The notes below the pieces were generated by a model, which worked only from the letters and a program-made list of their open reading frames with translations, searched no databases and was not told where the DNA came from. A stretch of 64,000 nt of DNA, from assembly GCA_963576475.1 (NCBI GenBank), contig OY754973.1, positions 13,042,253 through 13,106,252 on the forward strand. Direction: 5' to 3'. Positions 51,720-63,505 of the stretch are shown piece after piece. The translations under genes and the position numbers were made by a program. The DNA is from Molanna angustata. Lineage: Eukaryota; Arthropoda; Insecta; Trichoptera; Molannidae. The stretch's first letter is position 1; the number at the start of each line of letters is the position of its first letter.

Positions 51720-52330
51720 TGCACACTTGACGAAAATACATAAAACGAATGGGATGTGACCATCACTAGAATCTTCTCAATACTTTTTTTCAATCGAAAT
51801 TTACACCATTTATTATATCATCATATATTGCTTAATTTTCAATAACTACATATTTGATTTTGATGACAATATAATAAAAAATCGGGGTTGTGGCCATTAC
51901 TGGACTCTTCACAACGTTTATATTCAAATTAAAAACAATTTAAGTCTTCTTCTGTAATGTAGATCAGTTTTATTGTGCAAAAATATAATAATCACTTGAC
52001 GAAAAATATAAAAACGAATGGGATGTGACCACACTAGAATCTTTTCAGTACTTTTGTTTATTTAATTTTTAAGCCATTTCTCATCATCCAAAATTACTAA
52101 ATATTTAAAACACATTTGCGTTCGATGACAATATATAAAAATAGGGGTTGTGGCCAAATCCAAACTCTTTACAACGTTGTCTCTTTATAATCAGTCATAT
52201 TTAAAACCATTTACCATAGTCCATGCGTGCAGAAATTGTATGTACCTACTTATATATAAAAACAAATGGGTTGTGGCCATCACTTGAACATTTTACATCG
52301 CTTAAACTCAATTAAATTTCAAACTACTTT
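51720..52330 (+). repeat. Degenerate tandem repeat of about 125-140 bp built on a family D end word
   Basis: GAATGGGATGTGACCATCAC, GGGGTTGTGGCCATTACTGG, GAATGGGATGTGACCACAC, AGGGGTTGTGGCCAAATCC and AATGGGTTGTGGCCATCAC lie at about 51750, 51885, 52015, 52143 and 52265, each followed by ACTCTTCACAACG-like sequence. The same word ends family D copies (44540, 35240). Confidence 0.7.
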
Positions 52331-52439
52331 TCATACTACGAATTAGCAAATATTTTTTGTGACAATATTATATAAAAGATTGCTTATTCCTTCACTAATT
52401 TACATTCTTGGCCAACGGCGGGACATAAAAGCTAGTAAA

Positions 52440-52600
52440 AAATAAAGATACATTGTGATGAAACTTTTAGAATAAAATCTCAGCATGGTACTAGTTGATA
52501 ATCTGCAATTAAAAAAATACTTTAAAAATTGCGAATTCTTAACTACCTCTTGGGATAGTGAGGAGTTAAAATTCTGCGAACAAAATATAGTTAAGTACGT
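52440..52600 (+). repeat. Fragment of the 58030-type repeat
   Basis: AGATACATTGTGATGAAACT, GGTACTAGTTGATAATCTGC and GGATAGTGAGGAGT are also at 58350-58475. Confidence 0.7.
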
Positions 52601-53691
52601 ATGAATTAGGACGCAAAACTAATAAACACTTCCAACGCTATTTTTTTTATACAGAATCATCAAATAGTAAATCATAACGCAGTAGATGTGATTACCCGTT
52701 GAGAATTTGATGTAAAAAAATATATCCAATATTGCGAAATCGTTGGAGAGTAAATATGTCACATCTCGTTAGTTTTCTTATGAGCAGTTCAATCCAATCT
52801 TAATTTTAATAAAGCTATTAATATCTTTCTGAGGTTCGGTGGAATAAAAATTGAGTTGATAAAAATGTTCAAAATTCACGAGACGGAGAGGCCCTTTTGA
52901 AGTTGTAAGTAACGTCGCTCTCTGAATGCTGAGGAGTGCTCGTCGTTTAGGAGAGCGGTCTAAATATTTGAATAACCATCACCGAGGACATTTTGAAAAC
53001 GTGAATCGAATGATTAATGACTGAATGTTGGATATAATTTATTTAGAAGTTTATTCGCCTGAATTGTCTCCCACATCAAGTTGAATATTTCATCGGATTC
53101 TATGAGGCGTCGTTGGCGCCCGATGTAACATGATGAAATATTGAAGCTGAGACACGGTACCAAAGTTTCTGGTGTAGATAAATTTAGGCAAAGGCTATTT
53201 ATTTGCTTCCTTCCTAAGTGGTCCCGCATAACTCTATCATCTTTACGCCTTTATTCTCTATCTCTGTGTGTGCCCGCAACCGGGAAAAGTGGGATTTTTT
53301 CAACTTTTTCACTTAGCTTTTCTATGTACATACACAACGATCGCGTTAAATTTTTGCTATATTATTTTATTCCAAAGCTGACCGCGTTTTCTTATTTAAG
53401 AGAAAAGTAAATAACCTCCTTCTATTCAAAGATTTCCATTAAAATCTGCGTTGAATCTTAAGTATTTCTTGGAACGACGTACAAAAATACAGCACGTTAG
53501 GTAAGTAAGCGAAAATGTATTTTCATGCTACTTAAATCTGAATAGTTCTACTACATATAGTGACACAAAGATAAGGTTATGTTTAATTAAAAAAAATCTA
53601 GGTACACACTTTTCAATACTACATGCATACTAATTACAAACATATTATTCACTTGAGGCGTTTCCTCTAACTTATCAATTTCACAAAGTAA
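52601..53691. other. Family D trace at 52690-52760; rest unassigned
   Basis: CCCGTTGAGAATTTGATGTAA at about 52697 is a family D word. Sequence at 52860-53300 is less AT-rich and has open stretches on both strands (53141-53410 +, 53229-53014 -), but none with a motif I know. Confidence 0.4.
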
Positions 53692-54250
53692 GTGCTTCAA
53701 CAATTTTATGTTTTATATTTTATAGTACCCATGCGGAGACATAGAATTGCACAGAGACATGCTTCGTTCGTAGCACGAAGAACATTTAATACTCTACCAA
53801 CGAATCTAAACATAGAAAGCAAACCTTATACCTTTAGGAAAGAAATTTTCCGAATATATCTGATCTGCTGTTATAGAGAAAACTATTACGTACCTATACT
53901 TATTGTAGCTATGTTAAATGTTGTGGATCTTTTCGGAATGGTTCATGATTTTCATGTTTCGAAAACACAATTTTCATTTTTTACCCCTATCGAACACCAC
54001 GGTGAATCTGAGTCTTGGTGGCTGACGCAACTGCGTATATAATAAAAAAAATAAAAAAAAAAACATGTATATATATATATATATACCTATATATTATATA
54101 GATTTTACTCTATTCTATTCGAATATAATTCCCACATACAGGCTTAGCCTTAGTGGGATCCTTACATATATTTTAAAATATTTAAGTTATATTTATATGC
54201 TATGTACTTAAATATGTAAGGATTTGAAATAAAATAAATAAATAAAATAT
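53692..54250 (+). pseudogene. CR1/Jockey-like LINE 3' end
   Basis: MRRHRIAQRHASFVARRTFN then TLPTNLNIESKPYTFRKEIF matches the R....FA.R..N.LP..L.....F...L end block of LINE ORF2. After about 54040 the 3' UTR holds GCTTAGCCTTAGTGGGATCC and finishes GAAATAAAATAAATAAATAA. Confidence 0.5.
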
Positions 54251-55227
54251 ATACCGTAAGTGTTATAATTAATTTGATTCATTTGTAAACATTGAATAAA
54301 CTCAATTCTAAATAAATTTTGACACACGCCATAATGGCCTATATAGAGGAACGCATCTTTTAAATCTCACATAAATAAAATCCTCACCACTTGACCATTT
54401 ACAATATTAATAGTTATCAAAGCACTATAGACATTGTAAGATATTTTTACTACGCAATGTGTACACATACACATTCTACAACGCACACATTAACCCCTAA
54501 ACAAAACATGTATTGATAATATTACTACTAGGTACTGGGTAGTGATAATAGTCTCATTCCCAATGTTTAAAAGTATCAGTAATAGTGTAGATAGAAATTG
54601 AGTGGTTTAACGGCATTATATTTCAATGAAACAACCAAAAGTTTTGAACAATTTAATGAAATCAAAGTATTTAAACTATACTTTTACTTTCATTTTGTTG
54701 TTTGTGAGCGTTGAAAAATGAGGCAAAAACATTTTAAAAATGAAAAACTATATTTGAGTGGAGGAGGTATTTTATACACTTGTAGGTGTTATCTGTTGAA
54801 AGAATACTTGAAATCACTTCTCTCCATGGAAAATCATTGTCAATATAGATAGCTTGGTTTTACAAAATCCATACAAATGGTTAACTAAGAAGTGTCGAGG
54901 ATCCGGGAAAGCGCTGGATCATAATAAAAGAAAAGAACGTTCCGCTATGAAGTTGGCGAGTATTATGTGAATATGCATCTTTGTTCTTCTTACACGAGCT
55001 TAAGTGGCTGCTGGGAAGACACTTGGGAAAATGCCATGCAGAAAAGAATCTCTTATCTTCATTTCCACGAAAAAAAATGTCAAATAATTCGTTCGTTAAG
55101 ACAACACAAGAGTTTTTCAGAAAAATATACACGGAGACAAATATCTTGTCAGTTTCGGTGGTTCAATTTATTTGTTGTATTGCTTCTTGCCTAGCTAACA
55201 GGTTCTCTATCAAAAGTAAATTTGACC
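54251..55227. other. No gene recognised
   Basis: AT-rich. Open stretches around 54881-55274 on both strands show no known motif. Confidence 0.45.
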
Positions 55228-55395
55228 CGAACCCAATAACAAGTTGCCATATTCTGAAGACATATAATGTTTAGCTTTTCACAGATCCAGACTGAAAACA
55301 TTATGAAAAAAAATGTGTCTCCACCGGGAATCGAGTTCGGGACATTTGGCTCAGGAGTAAGGTACTCGACCAATAGTTTCGGGTACTTGGACATT
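55228..55395 (-). mobile_element. Second SINE type (tRNA-like head)
   Basis: On the - strand: GTCGAGTACCTTACTCCTGA, then CCCGAACTCGATTCCCGGTGG with a B-box-like core, then a body ending CAGAATATGGCAACTTGTTA. The CAATAACAAGTTGCCA tail also occurs at 27368-27383, without a head. Confidence 0.5.
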
Positions 55396-55564
55396 TATTA
55401 AATGTTAAATGTCACAGTATGAAACATTAAAACTAATACACAATATAAAAATAGGAAAAATAGAAGACCCTGAACTAAGACTTTCGAAGTGAACACAAAT
55501 CCACAACTACAACACACATACAAAAACATTACTTTCTAACTGAGAAAGCTAAAAAAAAATTAGA

Positions 55565-55905
55565 CACCAAAGAATAATGTCTTCTTCTTCCTTTTCATAG
55601 ATCCGAAGATCTGTTTGTACCGCTATTCTGTCTCCTGCGATGTGGACTGCCAACTGTCTCGCCATCTCTTTGGAGGTCTTCCTGGTGGTCATCTTCCAGC
55701 TGGGTTCTCCTGGAGAGCGATACGTGGGAGTCTATTCTCAGCCATTCTGTTTACATGTGATCTCCAATATCACCTCCGCTGTCTTCCCCATCTGACGATG
55801 TCTTCCGTACTACACTTTTTTCTTATTTCAGTATTTCGAAATCGGTCTTTTAGAGTGTTTCCGGTTATACATCTCAATGTCCTCATCTCTGATGTTAGAA
55901 TAATG
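55565..55905 (-). pseudogene. Decayed LINE C-terminus
   Basis: One frame reads MRTLRCITGNTLKDRFRNTE, then IRKKCSTEDIVRWGRQRR, stop, YWRSHVNRMAENRLPRIALQ, then stop, PPGRPPKRWRDSWQS. The RRxxWxxHxxRM and GRPxKRW blocks are LINE ORF2 features. Three stops. Confidence 0.82.
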
Positions 55906-56507
55906 TGACTACAATACATAATTTGCCAGAACAACTAAATACTATGAACGAAATGGCATTCCGACGGGAATTGAAAACCAAACTTTGTATCAAGAACTGA
56001 AGTAAAGTGTTGCTGTATATGAAAGAAACTACAAAATTAAAATTTCAATATTAATTATAAATTATTGTCATGAGCCAATGGCTCTTTGATTTTTTTTTAA
56101 GTTTTATTTATTTACATTTTTAACAATAGGTATTTAATTTGCACTAAACTGCAAAAGCAGTTTGACAGTGCTAGCTCTCTCGTACACTTAGATAAATTTG
56201 ATAATATAACAAAAAATAATATATAACAAAAAACAAAAATTAAAAACTATTAATATAATAATTAAAACTATTAAAACAATATAACAACAAACTTATATAT
56301 AAAATTCTTTTAACAATTTTTTTATAAATCACTATAAAAACGAGTGACTTGTGACCAACGCTTAACTCCTCACTAACAAGTCATTCTATAAAGTATTCAA
56401 ATTTTGTATGGAAAATATTCAGCAGTTTCATGAAATGAGTTGGTTAAATTATTTTTTGCACTTTTAATTTTGTTTACACTGACAGCGTTTACTATGTAGA
56501 ATTCCAT

Positions 56508-58021
56508 TTTTAAAATAAATTAAACACTTGTTTTTCTTTCTACATTTATTTTTACTCTCCAGAACGACCGTTTCGCCTGGTGAAGGCCTTTTCAACTGGT
56601 GAAGTACATGGTGTGGTTTTTTATTATATACTATTACATTAGATGGAATTTATACAAAGCAAAAAAGGTGGGTGGTTGTTACAGTTTAAGAATTATATCC
56701 ATTTCTAATCTCTTATTCTTACCTGAGAATTTTTACCTAATTGCAGCTGTGGGGAATTGTCATCTTTGGGATATACCCACATTTATTGCCTAGGTATCTA
56801 CTTACTAAATATGAGAAAAAATACACGTTGAAATAATATCTTATATTATGCATTAATTGCTTTGGGGTGGGTGGTTGTTACAGTTAAAATATTATATCTA
56901 GTCCTAAACAATTAGGTCGTGTTGCAGCTGTAGGGGATATTCATCTGTGGGATATACCCACTTTTGGCAATCTAGATACCCATTTACTGAACATATAAGA
57001 TTAAACATATAAGATAAAATATACACTGAGATTATATCTAACTATACATTATACATTATTAGGTTTGAAAATATTAAGTAAGGGAGAACTATATGTGTTA
57101 ATCTGTTCGTTGATGATATTATTATTCAGATTCTTGTTAATTTCTAATTGTTCTAGTATGTTTAATTTTAGTCCTTTGTTGCAAAATTGTAGCGGGGTTG
57201 GTTTATTGTCGTCTGTAATATGATGGTTATTGTGGATGAGATGTTTGGCAAATTGTGATGTTTCTTCTTTTTTATACTTGTACGCTCTTTTATGTTCTTC
57301 AAAACGTGTGTTGAAGGCTCTCCCTGTTTGGCCTATGTATTGAGCATTACATTCTTCGCAGGTAATTTTATATATTCCGGATCTTTGAAGTTTGTCTATC
57401 TTGGTTTTGCAATTTTTAATGCTATTTCCCAGTGCGTTATTAACTTTAAAAGCGATATTTAAATTCTCATTCTTTAATGTTTTTATTATTTTTTCGGATA
57501 TCTTGCCGAGGTAAGGAATAGAACCGTTTGCAATGTATTTTTTATCATTAATCATTGGGTATATGGAGCCGATTGTATTTTTATAAGACATTTTCTTTAT
57601 TATTTTTGTAATACAATTGTTTAGGACTAGATATAATATTTTAACTGTAACAACCACCCACCCCAAAGCAATTAATGCATAATATAAGATATTATTTCAA
57701 CGTGTATTTTTTCTCATATTTAGTAAGTAGATACCTAGGCAATAAATGTGGGTATATCCCAAAGATGACAATTCCCCACAGCTGCAATTAGGTAAAAATT
57801 CTCAGGTAAGAATAAGAGATTAGAAATGGATATAATTCTTAAACTGTAACAACCACCCACCTTTTTTGCTTTGTATAAATTCCATCTAATGTAATAGTAT
57901 ATAAGAAAAAACCACACCATGTACTTCACCAGTTGAAAAGGCCTTCACCAGGCGAAACGGTCGTTCTGGAGAGTAAAAATAAATGTAGAAAGAAAAACAA
58001 GTGTTTAATTTATTTTAAAAA
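56508..58021 (-). mobile_element. PLE2 cassette: Penelope-like fragment between long inverted repeats
   Basis: Left arm 56508-56913 and right arm 57614-58021 are inverted copies of about 407 bp, nearly identical (both read the same 64 codons with one change). The loop of about 700 bp carries the endonuclease frame. The loop beside the left arm also has a diverged direct copy of part of the arm (TGCAGCTGTAGGGGATATTC, GGGATATACCCAC). Each arm has GGCGAAACGGTC beside GTTGAAAAGG, a degenerate hammerhead-like core. Inverted terminal repeats are a known Penelope feature. Confidence 0.85.
57049..57600 (-). pseudogene. PLE2 GIY-YIG endonuclease end
   Basis: The open frame (57666-57049, the first 25 codons being terminal-repeat sequence) reads IPYLGKISEKIIKTLKNENL, SGIYKITCEECNAQYIGQTG and RFEEHKRAYK, with GIY at residues 97-99, YIG at 110-112 and the Arg/Glu-His helix at 121-125. 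The Cys pair between GIY and YIG is the PLE form. It ends SSPLLNIFKPNNV. The RT is absent. Confidence 0.9.
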
Positions 58022-58029
58022 TTATTTTT

Positions 58030-58480
58030 TATTTAAATATTTTATTATGAAAAAATGATAACTTTTCAATGCCATTTTATGAAAGTGATGTGCCTTTTTA
58101 CCAATTTGAAAATAAAAATATCAAATTTTAAGTTTCCTGAGTTTGGAGTTCTTTTGAAATATTTGACAGATACAAAAAATTGAGAAGCATTATTAAGATA
58201 TCCTTCAAAATCTAATGGAGTGTAAGTGAGTATTAGATATACAAATTTGTAAAATTTGAATAGAATCGAATGAGTACTTTAGTCTATAATCGATAAAGTA
58301 AACACGCCGTACATAGCACACTGCACATAGCACATAGCACACACACAGAGATACATTGTGATGAAACTTTCAGAATACAATCTCAGCATGATACTAGTTG
58401 ATAATCTGCAAAAAAATAGCCTTAAAATGGCGAAATCATATCTCCCCACTATATCCCCTTGGGTTAGTGAGGAGTAAAAA
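58030..58480 (+). repeat. Dispersed repeat related to family D
   Basis: Inverted relative of 36985-37630; also shares AGATACATTGTGATGAAACT and TAGTTGATAATCTGC with 52440-52600. Ends GGGTTAGTGAGGAGT. It includes a short GCACATAGCACATAGCACAC run at 58316. Confidence 0.6.
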
Positions 58481-60377
58481 TGTAAGAATTAAATGGAAAT
58501 GAAAGCATTACATTCAAAAATGAATATTGTAGCTATAAAAAAATAGACATACAACAATCCATTTTAAATTATAATAAACAGAAGTATTAAATAGATTTGA
58601 TGATATTTTGATATACTTAACTATCACGTAGTAGTATTGAGTTTTTATGAATGCAGATATAATGAGAAAACTTTAGTTATGAATGCAGATATAATGAGAA
58701 AACTTTAGATATATATTTTTAAAAAGTCTATCAAATAACGCATAGGTATCAAAATTGTTAAATTTATGAATTAATTCGAGTAAAACGCCAATGCTGGTGA
58801 ACGTGAGATTGATTTTGGATAGCTAAAAAAATAATTAAAATAAATAGATTAAATAATGTGAAATAAGTAAATCAAGTAAATATTTTTATTGGCAAGAAAC
58901 TCCATTTTTGGTGAATAGCCAAGGAAAAAACATATCAAGTAAGTATTTTTTATCTCATTTTCCAACGACTTGAATAAGGTATAGAAAAATACCTCGGTAT
59001 CCGGAGATTGATTCTATTTTTTAAAGACCTTTATATAATATAGCGATTAATTGCACGATTTACCGGTTTTACTATATAAGTATATTCCAACTTCGTCTCT
59101 ATCCAGATATTAAGTTAGTGAAAAAAAAACGATTGATTTGTTAATTTTTATGGCGACCACCTTGACTGTTTTAGTGGTAGCATATATTTGATTTTTTTTT
59201 AAATCAATAATTTTATAAGTGTGGAAGTATTTTTAAGATGCGAAAAATGTAAGAAGAAAAAGTATCCGTTAAGCCTAGTAGGTACATTTTAGTACAGAAT
59301 CGATTTTTTATTTTTTTCATCTTAGAAAGATGTAAGAAACAATGAAAATAAAAGAAAATTGGAAACATCCAACTTGCAAATACAATCTAAATCAATGTCA
59401 TCGATATAAATAAATTAGTTTATCTGTATTATACGCAATTATTAAAAAATAAATAATAATAATACAAATTATTTTCCATTGAGAAAATTTCATAGACTAG
59501 GAAAGTATGCTTATCTGACAGACTTAATAATAGGATTCCTTAGCGATATATAAGGGAACATTATCGAACAATTTCGGAACACTTGTTTGTGATGACTGAT
59601 CAATTAAACAATGGTTCAATAGGTTTTTATTTTTTGTTTTTTGTATATTGATATAAAGTATTTTTTTTAATATCTGAGAGAATTTCAAATTTTTGATTGA
59701 TTTTTTTGATTGTGTGTATACTGTAATAAATTTTTTAAGATTTGTGACTTTAAGGCCCTTGTATACCCAAGATGTACACATAAATGCACATTAAATTACC
59801 TTCTAATGTATGAAACACGAAAAAATATTGTATATCACCTAATATGTGATATACAACAGTAGAAAAGGTAAAATTTAGAGTTTTACTATAAATTGCAAGA
59901 ATAGTAATTAAAATATAATATTATAAAAACTCAGCCGGTAGTTTGTCATATTCTCTTTCGATTGAATTAAAAATATACTTCACAGGCCTTGTAATTTTTT
60001 AGTTATGTACATGAAAAAATAAAAAAGGGTTTTACTAAAACTATGTAATTCAACAAAAAAAATATTAAACAAACTCAAATTTCAAAAAACCCATGTAATA
60101 GAACAAAGATTTACATATAAAATGTTCCTTATTTCAAAGACACATCTTTTGAGGGTACTTGTGAAATTATTTTCAAAATATACTATATAGCCTCTGAAGA
60201 TGCTGTGTTGTTCATTTTTAAAAATATGCTTTTTTTAGCTAAAACAGTGTAATAATTCATATAAATATAGAATTATCTGTCTCTTTAAAAAATCCTTGAT
60301 AAAAGCTTTACTAGTTTCGAGTATATCAACGATTCATTGATTAATAAATCAATCAAGTTCATGATTATTATAAAATA
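58481..60377. other. AT-rich; no gene seen
   Basis: A 36-bp direct duplication (TTATGAATGCAGATATAATG...AAACTTTAG) lies at 58640-58710. CAACTTCGTCTCTATCCAGAT at 59089 is a family E word. An open frame at 59781-59524 (-) has no known motif. Confidence 0.5.
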
Positions 60378-61905
60378 AAGTGGGCTCGTGCAGACGTTGT
60401 TCTGCCACAGACCGCGTTTTAAATATACCTCATTTTATGTATTATACCTCATTTTATTTTTCTGCCATAGACCGCCTTCTATGTAGATCGCATTACCTCA
60501 TTTTATGTATTTTTCTGCCATAGACCGCCTTGTATGTAGTTCGCATTACCTCATTTTATGTATTTTTCTGCCATAGACCGCCTTCTATGTAGATCGCATT
60601 ACCTCATTTTATGTATTTTTCTGCCATAGACCGCCTTCTATGTAGATCGCATTACCTCATTTTATGTATTTTTCTGCCATAGACCGCCTTCTATGTAGAT
60701 CGCATTACCTCATTTTATGTATTTTTCTGTAATAGACCGCCTTCTATGTAGATCGCATTACCTCATTTTATGTATTTTTCTGTCATAGACCGCCTTCTAT
60801 GTAGATCGCATTACCTCATTTTATGTATTTTTCTGTCATAGACCGCCTTCTATGTAGATCGCATTACCTCATTTTATGTATTTTTCTGCCATAGACCGCC
60901 TTCTATGTAGATCGCATTACCTCATTTTATGTATTTTTCTGCCATAGACCGCCTTCTATGTAGATCGCATTACCTCATTTTATGTATTTTTCTGTCATAG
61001 ACCGCCTTCTATGTAGATCGCATTACCTCATTTTATGTATTTTTCTGTAATAGACCGCCTTCTATGTAGATCGCATTACCTCATTTTATGTATTTTTCTG
61101 TAATAGACCGCCTTCTATGTAGATCGCATTACCTCATTTTATGTATTTTTCTGTCATAGACCGCCTTCTACGTAGATCGCATTACCTCATTTTATGTATT
61201 TTTCTGTCATAGACCGCCTTCTATGTAGATCGCATTACCTCATTTTATGTATTTTTCTGTCATAGACCGCCTTCTATGTAGATCGCATTACCTCATTTTA
61301 TGTATTTTTCTGCCATAGACCGCCTTCTATGTAGATCGCATTACCTCATTTTATGTATTTTTCTGTCATAGACCGCCTTCTATGTAGATCGCATTACCTC
61401 ATTTTATGTATTTTTCTGTCATAGACCGCCTTCTATGTAGATCGCATTACCTCATTTTATGTATTTTTCTGTCATAGACCGCCTTCTATGTAGATCGCAT
61501 TACCTCATTTTATGTATTTTTCTGTCATAGACCGCCTTCTATGTAGATCGCAATACCTCATTTTATGTATTTTACGATTTTTTTTCTCTAGGTGCGTAAT
61601 ACAATGTCAATAGATTTGTTCACAACGCCATCTATTGGAAGATTATAAAACTTAAAAATTGATCACGACCCTATTTTTCCATTAACAAAAGACATATATA
61701 TTTATTGATGAGAAATATAAAAATAATATAATAAATAAAATCTTTGAAAAAATTAACATATTTTACTATCGGGTCCAAAACTATTCTATGTTTAAATCCG
61801 AAATCATCCATACAAATTTAGAAAATTTCATTGAAATCCGTTGGGCGGTTTCAGAGATTAGCGTGTACGAACATCGTGACACGAGATTTTTATATATTTA
61901 GATAG
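60378..61905 (+). mobile_element. Same element type as 48315-49312, with internal satellite
   Basis: Head GTGCAGACGTTGTTCTGCC, tail TTTCATTGAAATCCGTTGGG, CGGTTTCAGAGATTAGCGTG and TTTTTATATATTTAGATAG. The 53-bp array fills its 5' half and its unit contains the head word TTCTGCCACAGACCGC. Confidence 0.65.
60425..61572 (+). repeat. 53-bp satellite, about 21 copies
   Basis: Unit CTCATTTTATGTATTTTTCT, GCCATAGACCGCCTTCTATG, TAGATCGCATTAC. Copies differ mainly at GCC/GTC/GTA before ATAGACC, giving at least three interleaved subtypes. Confidence 0.97.
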
Positions 61906-62144
61906 TTAAAACAAAACGCATAAATGTTTCAATTTCCCGTACGAGCAACGGTCAAATAAAATATTTATGTAGTTCAAATGTAACGAAAAATATATTTGGC
62001 AAGTGCTTACAATTTGTGATGCTTTAAATTAAAATCGAAAACAATTATTTAGTCTGCATTTTCTATAATTAAGAAAATCTGAATCTTGAAAATTATGCGA
62101 AAATTGGATGCGTGTTTAATTAATACATTAATGTTTGATAAAGG

Positions 62145-62830
62145 TTCTCTCCACACCATAGTAAGTGTTCATTTTTTCTTCTTAAAAGGTTGACAATCGC
62201 TAAATGCATTTTTATGAAGAACATTTATATTAGATTTTTAAACAAATATAAGATTCCCAGAGGACAAAAGTTTTCACAATACACCATACACACCGTTGCA
62301 TTTTTGATGAGTGTATATTTATTGTATCAAAATTTCAAACAAAAATAATATAAAAATACCTCGATTTTCCAGACCGTGAGAGCATTTTGAAAATTTGTAC
62401 AGATGAAATCATAGAGAAGAAATTAACGGATATCTATGGAAAACTAATCAGCTCTAGGGGCCTGAGTCAAGTTGAAAACGCTTAACGATATCGCCAAACG
62501 CTAATTTTTTTTGTATGGGATTTGACGTTTGTTGTAAAATTTTTTTCTACAATAACAAACAACCAACGTCAAATCCCATACAAAAAAAATAGCGTTTGGC
62601 GATATCGCTAAGCGTTTTCGATTTGACTCAGGGGCCTTGTCTATGCACTTTACACATATGATGTAAATATGAAGTCGATCTGACTTATAGTTTGGGATGT
62701 AGAGAGGGCACAAAAAGCATAATTCGTACGCCGTACGCCATACATACAAACACATCACGATGAAACTCACAGTATGCACTTTCTACATGATACCCGTTGA
62801 GAAATTGGAGAGTTAAAATAATGCTAGTAA
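62145..62830 (+). repeat. Family D, fullest copy, with a palindromic insert
   Basis: TCTCTCCACACCATAGTAAG, AAAAGGTTGACAATCGCTAA, TCCCAGAGGACAAAAGTTTT, TTTTCCAGACCGTGAGAGC, TACGCCGTACGCCATACAT, CACTTTCTACATGATACCCG. It is the mirror of 32840-35260. Open stretches are chance. Confidence 0.75.
62458..62634. mobile_element. Palindromic MITE in family D
   Basis: Arms of about 75 bp with ends CCTGAGTCAA / TTGACTCAGG and inner CGATATCGCCAAACGCTA. Family D copies at 34540 and 48040 lack it, so it is an insertion. Confidence 0.75.
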
Positions 62831-62944
62831 GTAATCAAGTATGATTGTTTGTATCATATTATGTGCTCCAAAACCGTTCTTCGCAATGAAATTTTAGTGA
62901 GTTATTGAGCGTATACCCGGGATGGTTTCTGAATATCAACTTTT

Positions 62945-63060
62945 TTTTTTCTTCTTCTTCATTGTGTACAATGTGGACTATCCTGGAAGAAGGAGGTCCA
63001 CCCGTCCTTTCATCTTTTCGCAGGTCTTCCGGTTAGTTTTTTGTTCAATTGTCGCCCATG
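62945..63060 (-). pseudogene. LINE C-terminal fragment
   Basis: AWATIEQ, then LTGRPAKR, stop, KDGWTS, and a GAAGAAGAAG tail: the GRPxKRWxDxW end block with Trp changed to stop. Confidence 0.6.
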
Positions 63061-63130
63061 CGTTCTACTGAACTAAACTTATTTAACTTGTTAATTTTGT
63101 CGACGGATAATTCGTGGTGAAACTCCATTA

Positions 63131-63228
63131 TACTAGGTATAAATGAAAACACTAATTAGTTTTAGTTTCACTATTTAATTTTAACTAGTGAAACTAAAAC
63201 TAATTAGTGTTTTCATTTATACCTAGTA
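63131..63228. repeat. Perfect hairpin: 42-bp arms, 14-bp loop
   Basis: TACTAGGTATAAATGAAAAC... at 63131-63172 is the exact complement of 63187-63228. No mismatch seen. Probably a small MITE; no duplication identified. Confidence 0.9.
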
Positions 63229-63373
63229 AACTTATTTAATATCACACGAAAAATTAATTAAAAATCGTAGGTATACGAACATAAATAATGTCAATTGACT
63301 TTGATGGAAGATATCGGAGGAACTGAAGTGGTGTAGGACTGAAGACACTGGAGGCATTTAAGGGACAGCAGAT

Positions 63374-63505
63374 ACTGAAGGGACGGTAGGGACTGAAGGG
63401 ACGGTAGGGACTGAAGGGACGGTAGGGACTGAAGGGACGGTAGGGACTGAAGGGACGGTAGGGACTAAAGGGACGGTAGGGACTGAAGGGACGGTAAGCA
63501 CTGAA
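63374..63505 (+). repeat. 19-bp minisatellite
   Basis: GACTGAAGGGACGGTAGGG repeated about seven times, with diverged units before it (63320-63374). GC-rich against its surroundings. Confidence 0.95.

Noticed and set aside
56599..57929. Two identical 64-codon frames on opposite strands
   Set aside because: They are the same terminal-repeat sequence in the two inverted arms of PLE2, not a duplicated gene.
62501..62779. 92-codon open frame on the - strand
   Set aside because: It covers a palindromic MITE and family D repeat; no conserved motif.
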